Below, piece after piece: positions 1 to 7,719 of a stretch of DNA of 47,577 nt. Numbering within the stretch: the first letter of the stretch is position 1; the number at the start of each line of letters is the position of its first letter. Both the position numbers and the translations under genes were made by a program. Under the pieces are notes generated by a model. It was given only the letters and a program-made list of their open reading frames with translations, searched no databases and was not told where the DNA came from. The stretch comes from Tissierella creatinini (GTDB lineage: Bacteria; Bacillota; Clostridia; Tissierellales; Tissierellaceae): the NCBI GenBank assembly GCA_005046945.1, contig SUSS01000020.1:1-47577 (forward strand), in the 5' to 3' direction.

Positions 1-826
1 TTACTGCATCATAGACATTGGCTATCTGTCTTGATTTTTTGTGCAAGAAGTCTTTTCTTTGATTTGCTACCTTTTCATGTAGTTTGGCTACCTTTTGCCT
101 TTGCTTTTCTCTATTTTTACTATCCTCTTTCTTTTTTGATAGCTTTCTTTGCTCTTTTTTTAGTTTCATTTCTGCTTGTCTATAATATTTAGGATATTCC
201 GATTCTAATCCCTTATCATCTATATATAGTGATGTTGAGCTATAGTCTAGTCCTAATACTCTTTCTTGCATTGCCTTTATTGGAGTTATTTTGTCTTCTG
301 GATATTCTACTAAGATTGATATGAAGTATTTTCCTGTAGGTGTTTGGCTTATTGTAGCTGCCTTTATGGATGAGTTTTCTTTTAGTGGTCTATGCATCTT
401 TATTTTTAGATCTTTAAGTATTGGTATTCTTATATGATTTTCATCTATGATTCTTATTGAACCCTTTTGATTATTGGTGGTATAGCTTTTTCTATCTTTG
501 TGTTTACTCTTATACTTTGGATATCCTACTTTAGAATCTCTGAAAAAGTTCTTATAGGCTTTGTCTAAATCCATTTGTACATTTGCTAATGCTAGGCTAT
601 CTACTTCTTTTAGCCATGGAAATTCTCCCTTATATGATGCCGGTGTTCTATATTTTTGCTTCTTTAGCTCTGTCTTATTTTCCTTATATTTTTCATATGT
701 TGTTATTCTATTTTCTAACATTTTATTGTATATGAATCTAGCACATCCAAAAGTCTTTTGAATGAGAATTTCTTGTTCTTTATTTGGATATATTCTATAT
801 TTGTAGCCTCTATTTATTAGGGTCAT
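1..826 (-). CDS. tnpB: TnpB (IS200/IS605-family RNA-guided nuclease), cut by window edge
   Basis: The open frame runs from an ATG at 826 to the window edge, giving about 275 residues of the N-terminal part. It begins MTLINRGYKYRIYPNKEQE, the usual start of IS605 OrfB/TnpB, and near residue 190 has VLGLDYSS, the RuvC-I motif with its catalytic Asp. A basic, Lys-rich helical segment follows. The rest of RuvC and the zinc finger lie outside the window. TnpB proteins are RNA-guided DNA nucleases that use an omega RNA from the element's right end and help the element persist. The start overlaps the end of tnpA by 17 bases, typical of this pair. Nothing visible breaks the frame. Confidence 0.9.
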   Translation of the reverse strand, partial: MTLINRGYKYRIYPNKEQEILIQKTFGCARFIYNKMLENRITTYEKYKENKTELKKQKYRTPASYKGEFPWLKEVDSLALANVQMDLDKAYKNFFRDSKVGYPKYKSKHKDRKSYTTNNQKGSIRIIDENHIRIPILKDLKIKMHRPLKENSSIKAATISQTPTGKYFISILVEYPEDKITPIKAMQERVLGLDYSSTSLYIDDKGLESEYPKYYRQAEMKLKKEQRKLSKKKEDSKNREKQRQKVAKLHEKVANQRKDFLHKKSRQIANVYDAV

Positions 827-1223
827 AGTTTTCACCTTGGCTTTCAATATATCTTTTTATTACCTCTATTGGGGCTCCACCTGTTGTTAATAAGCAGAAG
901 CTCCTACTCCAAAAGTATTCTTTCCATAGCTTTTGTCTTATTTCTGGATATTCCTTTTTAATTAATCTTGAACTTGCACTTTTGTATGCATTAATAAACT
1001 TTGATAGTTCGGATTTGGGATGTGCCTTGAATAATATATGTAGGTGATCTTTATCATGGTTCCATTCTTGTAACTCAATATTGTAATTTGGGGAAATATA
1101 CTCGAAGATTTCTCTTAGCCTATCAGAACTTTCATTATCTATTACTTTTCTTCTGAATTTCACTACTAATATTAGATGATAATACAATAAGAACACTGAA
1201 TGTTTATTTGTATCTAGATTCAT
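810..1223 (-). CDS. tnpA: TnpA, IS200/IS605-family Y1 (HUH) transposase
   Basis: A 137-residue protein of normal length for the single-strand Y1 transposases. HDKDHLHILF near residue 55 carries the HUH pair of metal-binding histidines, and IKRYIESQG near the C-terminus carries the nucleophilic tyrosine. The family excises and inserts single-stranded DNA at subterminal hairpins. It overlaps tnpB, and a hairpin lies about 90 bases upstream, where the left end of the element is expected. The frame is intact, so the element may still move if its right end, outside the window, is present. Confidence 0.93.
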   Translation of the reverse strand: MNLDTNKHSVFLLYYHLILVVKFRRKVIDNESSDRLREIFEYISPNYNIELQEWNHDKDHLHILFKAHPKSELSKFINAYKSASSRLIKKEYPEIRQKLWKEYFWSRSFCLLTTGGAPIEVIKRYIESQGENYDPNK

Positions 1224-1311
1224 GTTTTACTACCTCTTATGCATTGTTTTACTGACTATTATTTATACAATAATTATAACATATGTTCGCCACCTAGTCA
1301 ATGTGCAAAAT

Positions 1312-1335
1312 TCATCCCCCACCTATAGAGGATGA
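1312..1335. repeat. Subterminal hairpin: probable IS left end, possible terminator
   Basis: A 10-bp stem with 4-base loop (TCATCCCCCA / TAGAGGATGA on the plus strand) pairs better as minus-strand RNA, where the two mismatches become G-U pairs. It lies between tnpA and the metallopeptidase stop, where an IS200/IS605 left-end palindrome is expected. In the minus direction it is followed by ATTTT, so it may also terminate the metallopeptidase transcript. Confidence 0.55.
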
Positions 1336-1350
1336 GGGAATTCTTTTAAG

Positions 1351-2208
1351 TTATTTGTTAAATGTATCCCACTGGTCTAGATTTCCAGTTTGGAATCCCT
1401 TATAGAACCATCTCATCCTCTGCTCACTAGTACCATGGGTAAAACTATCAGGTACTACATACCCTTGGGCTTGCTTTTGAATCATATCATCTCCTATGGC
1501 ATTGGCTGCTCTTAAAGCCTCCTCAAGATCTCCTTCTTCCAGATATCCCATTCCTTGGACGTGATTAGCCCAAACTCCGGCAAGATAATCTGCCTGGAGC
1601 TCAAATCTTACTGAATATTGATTGTATTCTGTTTGGCTGACTTGACCTCTAATATTATTTAATTGCTCAGTTACACCCAATAGTGTTTGAACATGATGCC
1701 CAACCTCATGTGCTACTACATAGGCCATAGCAAAATCCCCGGGTGCTTTGAATCTATCCTTAAGCTCTTGGTAGAATGATAGATCAATATATAGCTTATT
1801 GTCACCGGGACAATAAAAGGGCCCCGTAGATGAACCTGCTACTCCACAAGCAGATTGAACACTGTCTGTAAATATTACAAGCTGCGGCTCCTTATAGTCA
1901 TAACCATAGGAGTTGAATATATCATGCCAAATATCCTCTGTATCTGCAAATACTACTGAAACAAAGTCAAACATCTCCTGCTCATCAGCCGTTGCTTCAT
2001 AAGGAACTTGAGTATCGGGACTTGTAATTTGGTTATTTCCAAGGAGTGAACCCGGATCTCCACCCAGTAGAGCTATGATTATGATGATTATTAGACCTAA
2101 TCCTCCGCCTATGGCCTTTCCTCCAAAACCACCAAGGCCTCCGCCACCTGCACTTCTACCTCTTCTATCTTCAACATTGGAACTCTTTCTTCTTCCTTCC
2201 CATCGCAT
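1351..2208 (-). CDS. ypfJ: YpfJ-type neutral zinc metallopeptidase
   Basis: A 285-residue protein matching the YpfJ / Zn_peptidase family (about 290 residues). The N-terminus is Arg- and Gly-rich (MRWEGRRKSSNVEDRRG), then comes one membrane segment, LGLIIIIIIALLGG, around residues 37-50. The catalytic motif is HEVGHHVQ near residue 167. Conserved cysteines lie in SACGVAG and FYCPGDNKLY, and a downstream FELQADYLAG supplies the third, acidic zinc ligand. Topology suggests a membrane anchor with the peptidase outside. The substrate is unknown. The start follows a GGGGGGATTTAG ribosome site. The gene stands alone, divergent from truA. Confidence 0.9.
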   Translation of the reverse strand: MRWEGRRKSSNVEDRRGRSAGGGGLGGFGGKAIGGGLGLIIIIIIALLGGDPGSLLGNNQITSPDTQVPYEATADEQEMFDFVSVVFADTEDIWHDIFNSYGYDYKEPQLVIFTDSVQSACGVAGSSTGPFYCPGDNKLYIDLSFYQELKDRFKAPGDFAMAYVVAHEVGHHVQTLLGVTEQLNNIRGQVSQTEYNQYSVRFELQADYLAGVWANHVQGMGYLEEGDLEEALRAANAIGDDMIQKQAQGYVVPDSFTHGTSEQRMRWFYKGFQTGNLDQWDTFNK

Positions 2209-2278
2209 CTAAATCCCCCCTAGGAGTTATTTATATTACTTTTAAATATACCCAATAATTATGTTTTTATCTAGAACA

Positions 2279-2306
2279 TTGAATTTTAAAATATTAATAG
2301 TATGAT
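2279..2306 (+). promoter_or_regulatory. Sigma-A promoter for truA
   Basis: TTGAAT (2279-2284) and TATGAT (2301-2306) are separated by 16 bases, close to the housekeeping consensus, 18 bases upstream of the truA start. Confidence 0.5.
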
Positions 2307-2323
2307 ATTTATGAGGTGGTTAA

Positions 2324-3061
2324 ATGAAAAACATTAAGATGATTATAGAATATGATGGCAGCAGATACCTGGGTTGGCAAAGACTTGGGGATTCAGACAA
2401 AACAATTCAAGGCAAATTAGAAAATGTAATATCGGAAATGACAGGCACTCCAACGGAAGTCATTGGCTCCGGAAGGACTGATGCAGGTACTCATGCCAGA
2501 GGACAGGTAGCAAACTTTAAGACCAAATCTAATATGGACCTTAAAGAGATGCAGAAGTATATAAATCACTATCTCCCAGGGGATATCGTAGTTAAGGAGA
2601 TTGAGGAAGTTATTGAGAGATTTCATTCTAGATATAATGCTGTAGGAAAAAAATATATTTATTATATCTGGAATCATTGGATACCATCTGCTTTTAATAG
2701 GAAATATAGCTATTATTATCCTCAAAGCCTTGATATTGAAAGAATGAATAAAGCATGTAGCAAACTCTTGGGAACCCACGATTTCATCGGTTTTTCTTCC
2801 TTGAAGAAGTCAAAGAAATCTACTGTAAGAAGAATAGATGAGATAAACATTCTTAGAGAGGGAGAAATCCTTAAATTTGAATTTATTGGTGAAGGCTTCC
2901 TCTATAACATGGTAAGAATTATGGTTGGAACACTAATGGAGATTGGAAGCGGAGCTAGGCAAGCGGAATATATTGATGAAATCTTCGAGAGTAATCTCAG
3001 AAGCGATGCTGGTATTACAGTACCTTCACAAGGGTTATTTCTTGAGGAAGTTTATTATTAG
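2324..3061 (+). CDS. truA: tRNA pseudouridine(38-40) synthase TruA
   Basis: The 245-residue protein has the TruA length and layout. MIIEYDGSRYLGWQR is at the N-terminus, GRTDAGTHARGQVANF around residues 47-62 contains the catalytic Asp, and EFIGEGFLYNMVRIMVGTL lies near the C-terminus. It isomerises uridines 38-40 in the anticodon arm of many tRNAs. The ATG follows GAGGTGG at a good distance. The phospholipase-like gene begins 86 bases downstream on the same strand and could be cotranscribed. Confidence 0.97.
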   Translation: MKNIKMIIEYDGSRYLGWQRLGDSDKTIQGKLENVISEMTGTPTEVIGSGRTDAGTHARGQVANFKTKSNMDLKEMQKYINHYLPGDIVVKEIEEVIERFHSRYNAVGKKYIYYIWNHWIPSAFNRKYSYYYPQSLDIERMNKACSKLLGTHDFIGFSSLKKSKKSTVRRIDEINILREGEILKFEFIGEGFLYNMVRIMVGTLMEIGSGARQAEYIDEIFESNLRSDAGITVPSQGLFLEEVYY

Positions 3062-3147
3062 GTGGGACTTTAAATATTTATTCTTTTAAGGTGTAATTAT
3101 TATAAATTTACATAGAATAAGTGTAGATAGTAAATTGGAGTGCTAAT

Positions 3148-3858
3148 ATGGATAGAATTGAAACTACTTATAATAGTTTATTAAACAGGGTTTTTGCTCT
3201 AATGAATCCCATTAAGAAATCTGTTAAAAAGACTGAATGCAAGGTTCATATATTTTTAAATGAGCATGCCCTAGATATTCTGCTTGAAGGTAAATATGTT
3301 AAGGAATTCAACTTGTTTAATAGCCATATTTGGAATATAAACGAGGGGGCTGTTTGGGCTGACCAGGACTTTAAGAGCTCTAGCCATTTTTATAATCCCT
3401 TCAAAAAGAGGGGTTTATATGGAAGAAAAAACGCTATGGAGCTTGGAAAGGAGTATTATTCAAATGCTCTAAATTCTTGGAAATACGGTGATAAGAAGAT
3501 GAGTATGTTTTATCTAGGTGCTGCTATTCATATTATCCAGGATATGACTGTGCCTCAACATGCTAATATCAAATTATTAGATGACCATCATCAGTACGAA
3601 AGCTATGTGAAAAAGGTATATAGGGACTTAGAGGGTTTCAATACTCTTAAGGATCCCTACGTACTGGATAGATTTGAAGATTATATCAGGTTTAACACAA
3701 GAGTTGCCTTGAAGGTCTATAGACAATTTGAAAAGGTTAAAGAAGATAATTGCAGGTACTTTCGTGTAATTAGGTGTACCTTGCCTCTGGCTAAGAGGAC
3801 TACAGCAGGTGCCTTGCTTTTATTTTACAAAGATGCAGAACTAGGGGATAATTTTTAA
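3148..3858 (+). CDS. Zinc-dependent phospholipase C-like protein without signal peptide
   Basis: A 236-residue protein of the zinc-dependent phospholipase C fold. Most metal ligands of the Bacillus/Clostridium enzymes are recognisable: His in VHIFLNEHAL, Asp in WADQDF, His in SSHFYNP, His and Asp in AAIHIIQDM, His in VPQHAN, and His and Glu in DDHHQYESYV. The secreted enzymes are made with a signal peptide and use the mature N-terminal Trp as a zinc ligand. Here there is no signal peptide, and about 30 residues precede the first His, so that ligand is absent. It may act on membrane lipids inside the cell, or in the mother cell of a sporulating strain. Substrate unknown. Confidence 0.82.
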   Translation: MDRIETTYNSLLNRVFALMNPIKKSVKKTECKVHIFLNEHALDILLEGKYVKEFNLFNSHIWNINEGAVWADQDFKSSSHFYNPFKKRGLYGRKNAMELGKEYYSNALNSWKYGDKKMSMFYLGAAIHIIQDMTVPQHANIKLLDDHHQYESYVKKVYRDLEGFNTLKDPYVLDRFEDYIRFNTRVALKVYRQFEKVKEDNCRYFRVIRCTLPLAKRTTAGALLLFYKDAELGDNF

Positions 3859-3910
3859 TAATATGCAAATGATTATATAGAGAAACAACTTAGTGAAGGA
3901 GGCTTAAATA

Positions 3911-4120
3911 ATGAAGGATAGGGAAATGGCCAAGTCAATGAGGAGTGATTTCCTCTCAGAACCTGATGATATGAAGTCAAATATTGATGGTGTCAAGCCT
4001 AACAGTGATGTTGTATGTATCTATGACAATAAAAACTATGGTATAGGGTCTGTGATTAATAATCCGGATGGCAGAAAATTTATTTGTTCTGAAGACGGAA
4101 CTTGGCAAACATATAAGTAA
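3911..4120 (+). CDS. Small DUF1496-like protein
   Basis: A 69-residue soluble protein preceded by AAGGAGG. The N-terminal third is polar and without clear fold. The C-terminal half, VCIYDNKNYGIGSVINN followed by DGRKFICSEDGTWQ, has two cysteines about 23 apart and a G-S/DG/C/W pattern resembling the small DUF1496 domain. The resemblance is by pattern only, and the function is unknown. It is 52 bases after the phospholipase-like gene, so it is probably last in that unit, followed directly by a terminator hairpin. Confidence 0.6.
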   Translation: MKDREMAKSMRSDFLSEPDDMKSNIDGVKPNSDVVCIYDNKNYGIGSVINNPDGRKFICSEDGTWQTYK

Positions 4121-4138
4121 ACAACAAGAAACTAAGAA

Positions 4139-4181
4139 CAGGGACAATAGGGATAGGATATTATGTCCCTATTGTCACGTT
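4139..4181 (+). terminator. Terminator hairpin, copy 1 of a dispersed palindromic repeat
   Basis: GACAATAGGGA (4143-4153) and TCCCTATTGTC (4166-4176) form a perfect 11-bp stem with 12-base loop, followed by ACGTTTTTC. It sits just after the DUF1496-like gene. A very similar palindrome lies on the minus strand at 6853-6893. Confidence 0.75.
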
Positions 4182-4395
4182 TTTCAAACAATTTAGTAAG
4201 GCTAGCCACTATTTTAATAGTAATCGCCTTTTAAATAATACCCTTTTCTATGTCTATTACTACTATTATTCATTGAATTTTTGGCATATTATTATATTTA
4301 AGTTTCGGAAGCAATTGCCTCCCACCACCAAATTCTACCTGTTATTTTTATGTATTAATTATATGACTTATGATAAAATATCTTGGGTGAAATAT

Positions 4396-5289
4396 ATGAA
4401 CTTATTAGATAAATATTTAGTAAAATGTGAAATTTGTCCAAATAAATGTGGAATTAATAGATTTGAAACTATGGGAGTTTGTAAGGCAGGAACACTTCTT
4501 AAGATTGCCCTTGCATCTTTGCATCATTGGGAAGAGCCTTGTATCAGCGGTGAAGCCGGTTCAGGCACGGTATTTTTTTCGCATTGTAACCTACAATGCG
4601 TATTCTGTCAAAATTATAAAATCAGCCAGGGGGATTTAGGAAGGGAAATTAGGATAGAGGAATTGGCGGAAGAATACCTAGCCCTTCAAAATAAAGGAGC
4701 ATTAAATATAAACTTAGTATCAGCAACCCATTATATACCTCAAGTGGCAGCATCCTTGAAAATTGCACTAGAAAAAGGGCTAACAATACCTATAGTCTAT
4801 AATACCAACGGCTATGAGACTATTGAAGGCTTGAGCTTATTGAAAGGCTTAATTGATGTATATCTGCCGGATTTAAAATACTACGATGATAAATATGCTA
4901 TTGACTACTCAAGGGCCAAGGATTATTTTAACTTTGCTACACAGGCAATACTTGAGATGTATAGACAGGTTGGTGCTCCTGTATACGATGAGGATGGAAT
5001 CATTAAGAGAGGGCTTATGATTAGACACCTCCTACTTCCAGGGCTTCAGGAAGATTCTAAAAATGTCCTTAAGTGGATAAGAGACAATCTTCCTATTGAG
5101 ATACCAATAAGCCTAATGGCCCAATATACTCCAGTCTATAAGGCTATTAATATGGAAAATATCAATCGTAGAATTACCGAGGAGGAATATGATAATGTAA
5201 TAGACTATTTCTTCGAAATTGGGTTAGAACATGGCCTTGCTCAAGATTATTCTTCTGCTACAACTTACTACACACCTGAATGGGAGTAG
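4396..5289 (+). CDS. Radical SAM protein, pyruvate formate-lyase activase-like (PflX type)
   Basis: The 297-residue product has CEICPNKC near the N-terminus and then the radical SAM motif CNLQCVFC (C-x3-C-x2-C), which binds the 4Fe-4S cluster that cleaves S-adenosylmethionine. The layout matches the PflX group of activase-like radical SAM proteins, whose substrate is not settled. The open frame extends to 4273, but those 41 codons are AT-rich and unlike the family. Homologues begin near MNLLDKYLVKCEIC, and a GGGTGA lies just upstream of 4396, so that start was chosen. It stands alone between two hairpins. Confidence 0.85.
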   Translation: MNLLDKYLVKCEICPNKCGINRFETMGVCKAGTLLKIALASLHHWEEPCISGEAGSGTVFFSHCNLQCVFCQNYKISQGDLGREIRIEELAEEYLALQNKGALNINLVSATHYIPQVAASLKIALEKGLTIPIVYNTNGYETIEGLSLLKGLIDVYLPDLKYYDDKYAIDYSRAKDYFNFATQAILEMYRQVGAPVYDEDGIIKRGLMIRHLLLPGLQEDSKNVLKWIRDNLPIEIPISLMAQYTPVYKAINMENINRRITEEEYDNVIDYFFEIGLEHGLAQDYSSATTYYTPEWE

Positions 5290-5293
5290 AAAA

Positions 5294-5327
5294 AAGGATT
5301 GAATTCTATTAGTAGAACGCAATCCTT
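5294..5327. terminator. Bidirectional terminator
   Basis: AAGGATTG (5294-5301) pairs with CAATCCTT (5320-5327), with an inner TTCTA/TAGAA extension. An A-run at 5290-5295 gives a T-run for minus-strand transcripts, and a T-rich stretch follows on plus. It separates the convergent radical SAM and lipoprotein genes. Confidence 0.7.
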
Positions 5328-5336
5328 CATTATTTT

Positions 5337-5678
5337 CTATACAGCTTCCAAATATCCGTAATTATTAGTTTCTATCAGATTATCTTCTAAAAACATAAAT
5401 GTTTCTTTAGGGATATCTTCTTTCATTCCAATTTCTACTCCTTCAAGGCCAATATTTCCTTGATTATCGTCTGTTGGAGCATTTTCGTCCAATGGTGAAT
5501 TCATATTATCATTTGTTGGTCCTTCATCCAATGGATTTCCACTATCAGGGGTACCATTGTCTAATGGTGTTTCATCTTCCATTGGAGGATTCTCGTCAGG
5601 AGTATCTGCTGGAGTACATGCTGCTACTAAAGCCATAACCATAAATACTGAAATTAAAACCGCTAATAATTTTTTCAA
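5337..5678 (-). CDS. Small acidic lipoprotein, unknown function
   Basis: A 113-residue product with a lipoprotein signal (MKKLLAVLISVFMVMALVAAC, lipobox Cys about residue 21). A low-complexity linker follows, rich in Pro, Asp, Glu, Asn and Gly with recurring PLDNG/PLDEG/PLDEN units. The C-terminal 40 residues (GVEIGMKEDIPKETFMF) are more ordered. It should be anchored on the outer face of the membrane with an extended acidic stalk. No family is recognised. A stand-alone gene. Confidence 0.72.
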   Translation of the reverse strand: MKKLLAVLISVFMVMALVAACTPADTPDENPPMEDETPLDNGTPDSGNPLDEGPTNDNMNSPLDENAPTDDNQGNIGLEGVEIGMKEDIPKETFMFLEDNLIETNNYGYLEAV

Positions 5679-5800
5679 TTTATCACCTTTTCATCTATTA
5701 TTTTAAGATTATTATTTACGGTTTTGTATTTATTATACATTTTATTAGCCAGCATTAAGTAAATTTTTAAAAATTGAATCACCCTATAATTTGAATATTT

Positions 5801-6721
5801 CTAGTATTCCTTTTCCATCTCTCTAACTCTATCATAGATTTTTTGATTGACAGGTGTTGGAATTCCATGTTTCTTTCCTAGTTTTAATACAGTTCCAGAA
5901 AATAATTCGACTTCTGTCTTTCTCCCTGCTAACCCGTCCTGCCTCATTGATGGCATCCCTTTGGGATCTAGTGTATCTACTAGAGCTACATAATCTTCTA
6001 AGTCCTTTTCAGTAACTCCTACATTTTCAGCATTAGCCAAGGGAATAACCTCCCTCATGGCTGCTATCATCAACTCCCTTGCTTCCCCAGGCTGATGTAT
6101 AGTACCGTATGTACCTTCATAAATCATGACTACTTGGTTAACCCCTACATTTAACATAAATTTACTCCAAAGCCTATGCTTAATGTCAACCTCTATGGTA
6201 TAAGGCAAACCGTTTTTATCAAAAAGTTCCTTTACTCTATTGAGTTTTTCTTTCATTGTTCCACTTTTATCCATAATTCCTATACATAACTGTCCTAAGT
6301 TTGAATAGGTAAATTTATTCCCAACCTTTGTTGCATCCATTCCTTGAGCCACAGAATATACTAATTTGTCTTTGCCATATCTTTCTCCGATAATCTCCTC
6401 ACTAGTGATTCCGTTTAATAAGGACATTATTATGGTATTGTCTGAAACTTTATTTCTGGCCGAATCAATTGCACTATCCAAATCGCCTGCCTTAACTGTA
6501 AATATCAATAAATCTGCTGGTTTTCCTTGTTCTTCTTCATCTACCAGATTGAAGTCGCAAAGTTTACCATTACTTGTAAGACCTAAATCTTTAAATTTCT
6601 TCATTCTATCTTTATTTACTATGAATTCAACCTTTTCTTTGCCCATTTTATCAGTAAGAAAGCCACCAAACAATATTCCCAAGGCTCCCATACCGACAAT
6701 GCTTACTCTATTTATCTCCAT
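5801..6721 (-). CDS. panE: 2-dehydropantoate 2-reductase family protein (PanE/ApbA)
   Basis: A 306-residue NADPH-dependent ketopantoate reductase-like enzyme. VSIVGMGALGILFGG is the nucleotide-binding GxGxxG turn. HRLWSKFMLNVGVNQV has the Lys-x3-Asn pair expected in the active site, and PSMRQDGLAGRKTEVE is the conserved C-terminal motif before a helical domain. Such enzymes make pantoate for coenzyme A, but ApbA paralogues with other substrates exist and no other pan genes are nearby, so the substrate is uncertain. The open frame extends 19 codons upstream; GGGGTGATATAC before the ATG at 6721 decides the start. Confidence 0.87.
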   Translation of the reverse strand: MEINRVSIVGMGALGILFGGFLTDKMGKEKVEFIVNKDRMKKFKDLGLTSNGKLCDFNLVDEEEQGKPADLLIFTVKAGDLDSAIDSARNKVSDNTIIMSLLNGITSEEIIGERYGKDKLVYSVAQGMDATKVGNKFTYSNLGQLCIGIMDKSGTMKEKLNRVKELFDKNGLPYTIEVDIKHRLWSKFMLNVGVNQVVMIYEGTYGTIHQPGEARELMIAAMREVIPLANAENVGVTEKDLEDYVALVDTLDPKGMPSMRQDGLAGRKTEVELFSGTVLKLGKKHGIPTPVNQKIYDRVREMEKEY

Positions 6722-6852
6722 GTATATCACCCCTAGTAAGATTAGTAATAGCCCATTAATATTAGTATGTAAAAACACCCATAATTGAATACTATCACAT
6801 TATGGGCTCCATCTCCATTATTTTGATTTATTTTTGTAATTCAAGTTAAGCT

Positions 6853-6893
6853 CTGACAATAGGTGGGACAAAATGTCCTGTCCCTATTGTCCC
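6853..6893 (-). repeat. Dispersed palindromic repeat, copy 2
   Basis: Outer arms GACAATA (6855-6861) and TATTGTC (6885-6891), with inner GGGACA/TGTCCC pairing, form a long hairpin. Read on the minus strand it matches the 4139-4181 element (GGGACAATAGGGA, A/T-rich middle, TGTCCC, TATTGTCA). The stop codon of the ECF S-component gene lies inside it. Confidence 0.7.
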
Positions 6894-7414
6894 ACGGTTA
6901 TTGGTCTACCCTTCTTTAGTGCATAGATTAAAGTTGGTATAAATACTATTTGTATCATAAGTCCAGGCAAGCCTGTTACAATAGCTCCTTTTACATACAT
7001 TATTGGATCCATTTTAACTCCAAATAGCTGTACCAGTACTGAAACTACTAATCCTGCTATGATTCTTCCAACTATCATTGCAATTATTAAAGATAATAAA
7101 GGATTTAACTTAAGTTTCCTTGTAGCTATAGAAGCACTCAAGGCATATGTTCCTAGTTCAAATGCCATTATGATAGCCATTGGGAAAACCACAGGCATTC
7201 CTGTTAATATACTGCTCATTACTGGTGTTATAACCCCTAATAATAAAGCAAATGCAGGCGGAAGAAGCATTCCTCCAATTAAGACAGGTATATGCATTGG
7301 TAAAAATACCGGTCCTGTCATACTAAACATATGAAATACCATAGGCAAAACAAGCCCGGCTGCTAATAATAAACCACTTAAAACCAATTCTTTCGTTGTA
7401 ATTTTATCGTTCAT
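6884..7414 (-). CDS. ECF transporter S component (substrate-binding membrane subunit)
   Basis: A 176-residue protein with about six hydrophobic helices. The MHIPVLIGG motif after helix 2 is common in S components of energy-coupling-factor vitamin transporters. S components bind the substrate and dock onto a shared EcfA/A'/T module encoded elsewhere. The substrate cannot be read from the sequence. The start follows AAGGAGGGTGAA. The gene is preceded by a promoter, a structured leader of about 190 bases and a strong intrinsic terminator, so it is probably controlled by attenuation. Its last codons run into the dispersed palindrome. Confidence 0.85.
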   Translation of the reverse strand: MNDKITTKELVLSGLLLAAGLVLPMVFHMFSMTGPVFLPMHIPVLIGGMLLPPAFALLLGVITPVMSSILTGMPVVFPMAIIMAFELGTYALSASIATRKLKLNPLLSLIIAMIVGRIIAGLVVSVLVQLFGVKMDPIMYVKGAIVTGLPGLMIQIVFIPTLIYALKKGRPITVGQ

Positions 7415-7465
7415 TTCACCCTCCTTAGTTTATTTTTCCATAGCTAAATGAATAATACGTATAAA

Positions 7466-7658
7466 ACAAAAAGAGCATGAAGGTCTGTTTCCATCATAAA
7501 AAGACAGACCTTCATGGTCTAAATTTCATATATTTAGTTAAAACTATTGAGATTCTACTTAATGCTCATATAACCAGGTGATTCAAGTATGATTTCATAT
7601 CATCTTTCAGACTTCTGTCTGGTAACTTGATTTAACTCTATTGTTGAGATTAATTCTA
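7466..7658 (-). ncRNA. Structured 5' leader with attenuator (candidate riboswitch)
   Basis: Minus-strand RNA between the promoter and the ECF S-component gene. After about 25 bases it can form CAGAC/GUCUG and AUGAU/AUCAU hairpins enclosed by UCAAGU/ACUUGA, a three-way-junction-like core. Next comes AGACC-AUGA-GGUCU, which uses the 5' arm of the terminator and so excludes it. Then follows a 13-bp terminator stem (7476-7488 with 7504-7516) and CUCUUUUUG. I could not match it to TPP, FMN, cobalamin, preQ1, THF, lysine, SAM, purine or T-box consensus. The ligand is unknown. Confidence 0.6.
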
Positions 7659-7664
7659 CACCTC

Positions 7665-7693
7665 ATTATATACTAAGGTCAAAAGCCTGGCAA
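7665..7693 (-). promoter_or_regulatory. Promoter of the ECF S-component leader
   Basis: On the minus strand, TTGCCA (7693-7688), a 17-base spacer and a perfect TATAAT (7670-7665) give a good sigma-A promoter. The predicted start near 7658 precedes the folded leader. Confidence 0.7.
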
Positions 7694-7719
7694 GTATAAC
7701 GAGGTCATATGTCTCAAAC

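Noticed and set aside
2417-2779. A 120-codon minus-strand frame inside truA
   Set aside because: It is fully antisense to a certain truA gene and has no ribosome site or recognisable family.
7466-7658. T-box or THF riboswitch identity for the ECF leader
   Set aside because: It has no GGTGGNACC motif, and the conserved THF segments do not appear in order.
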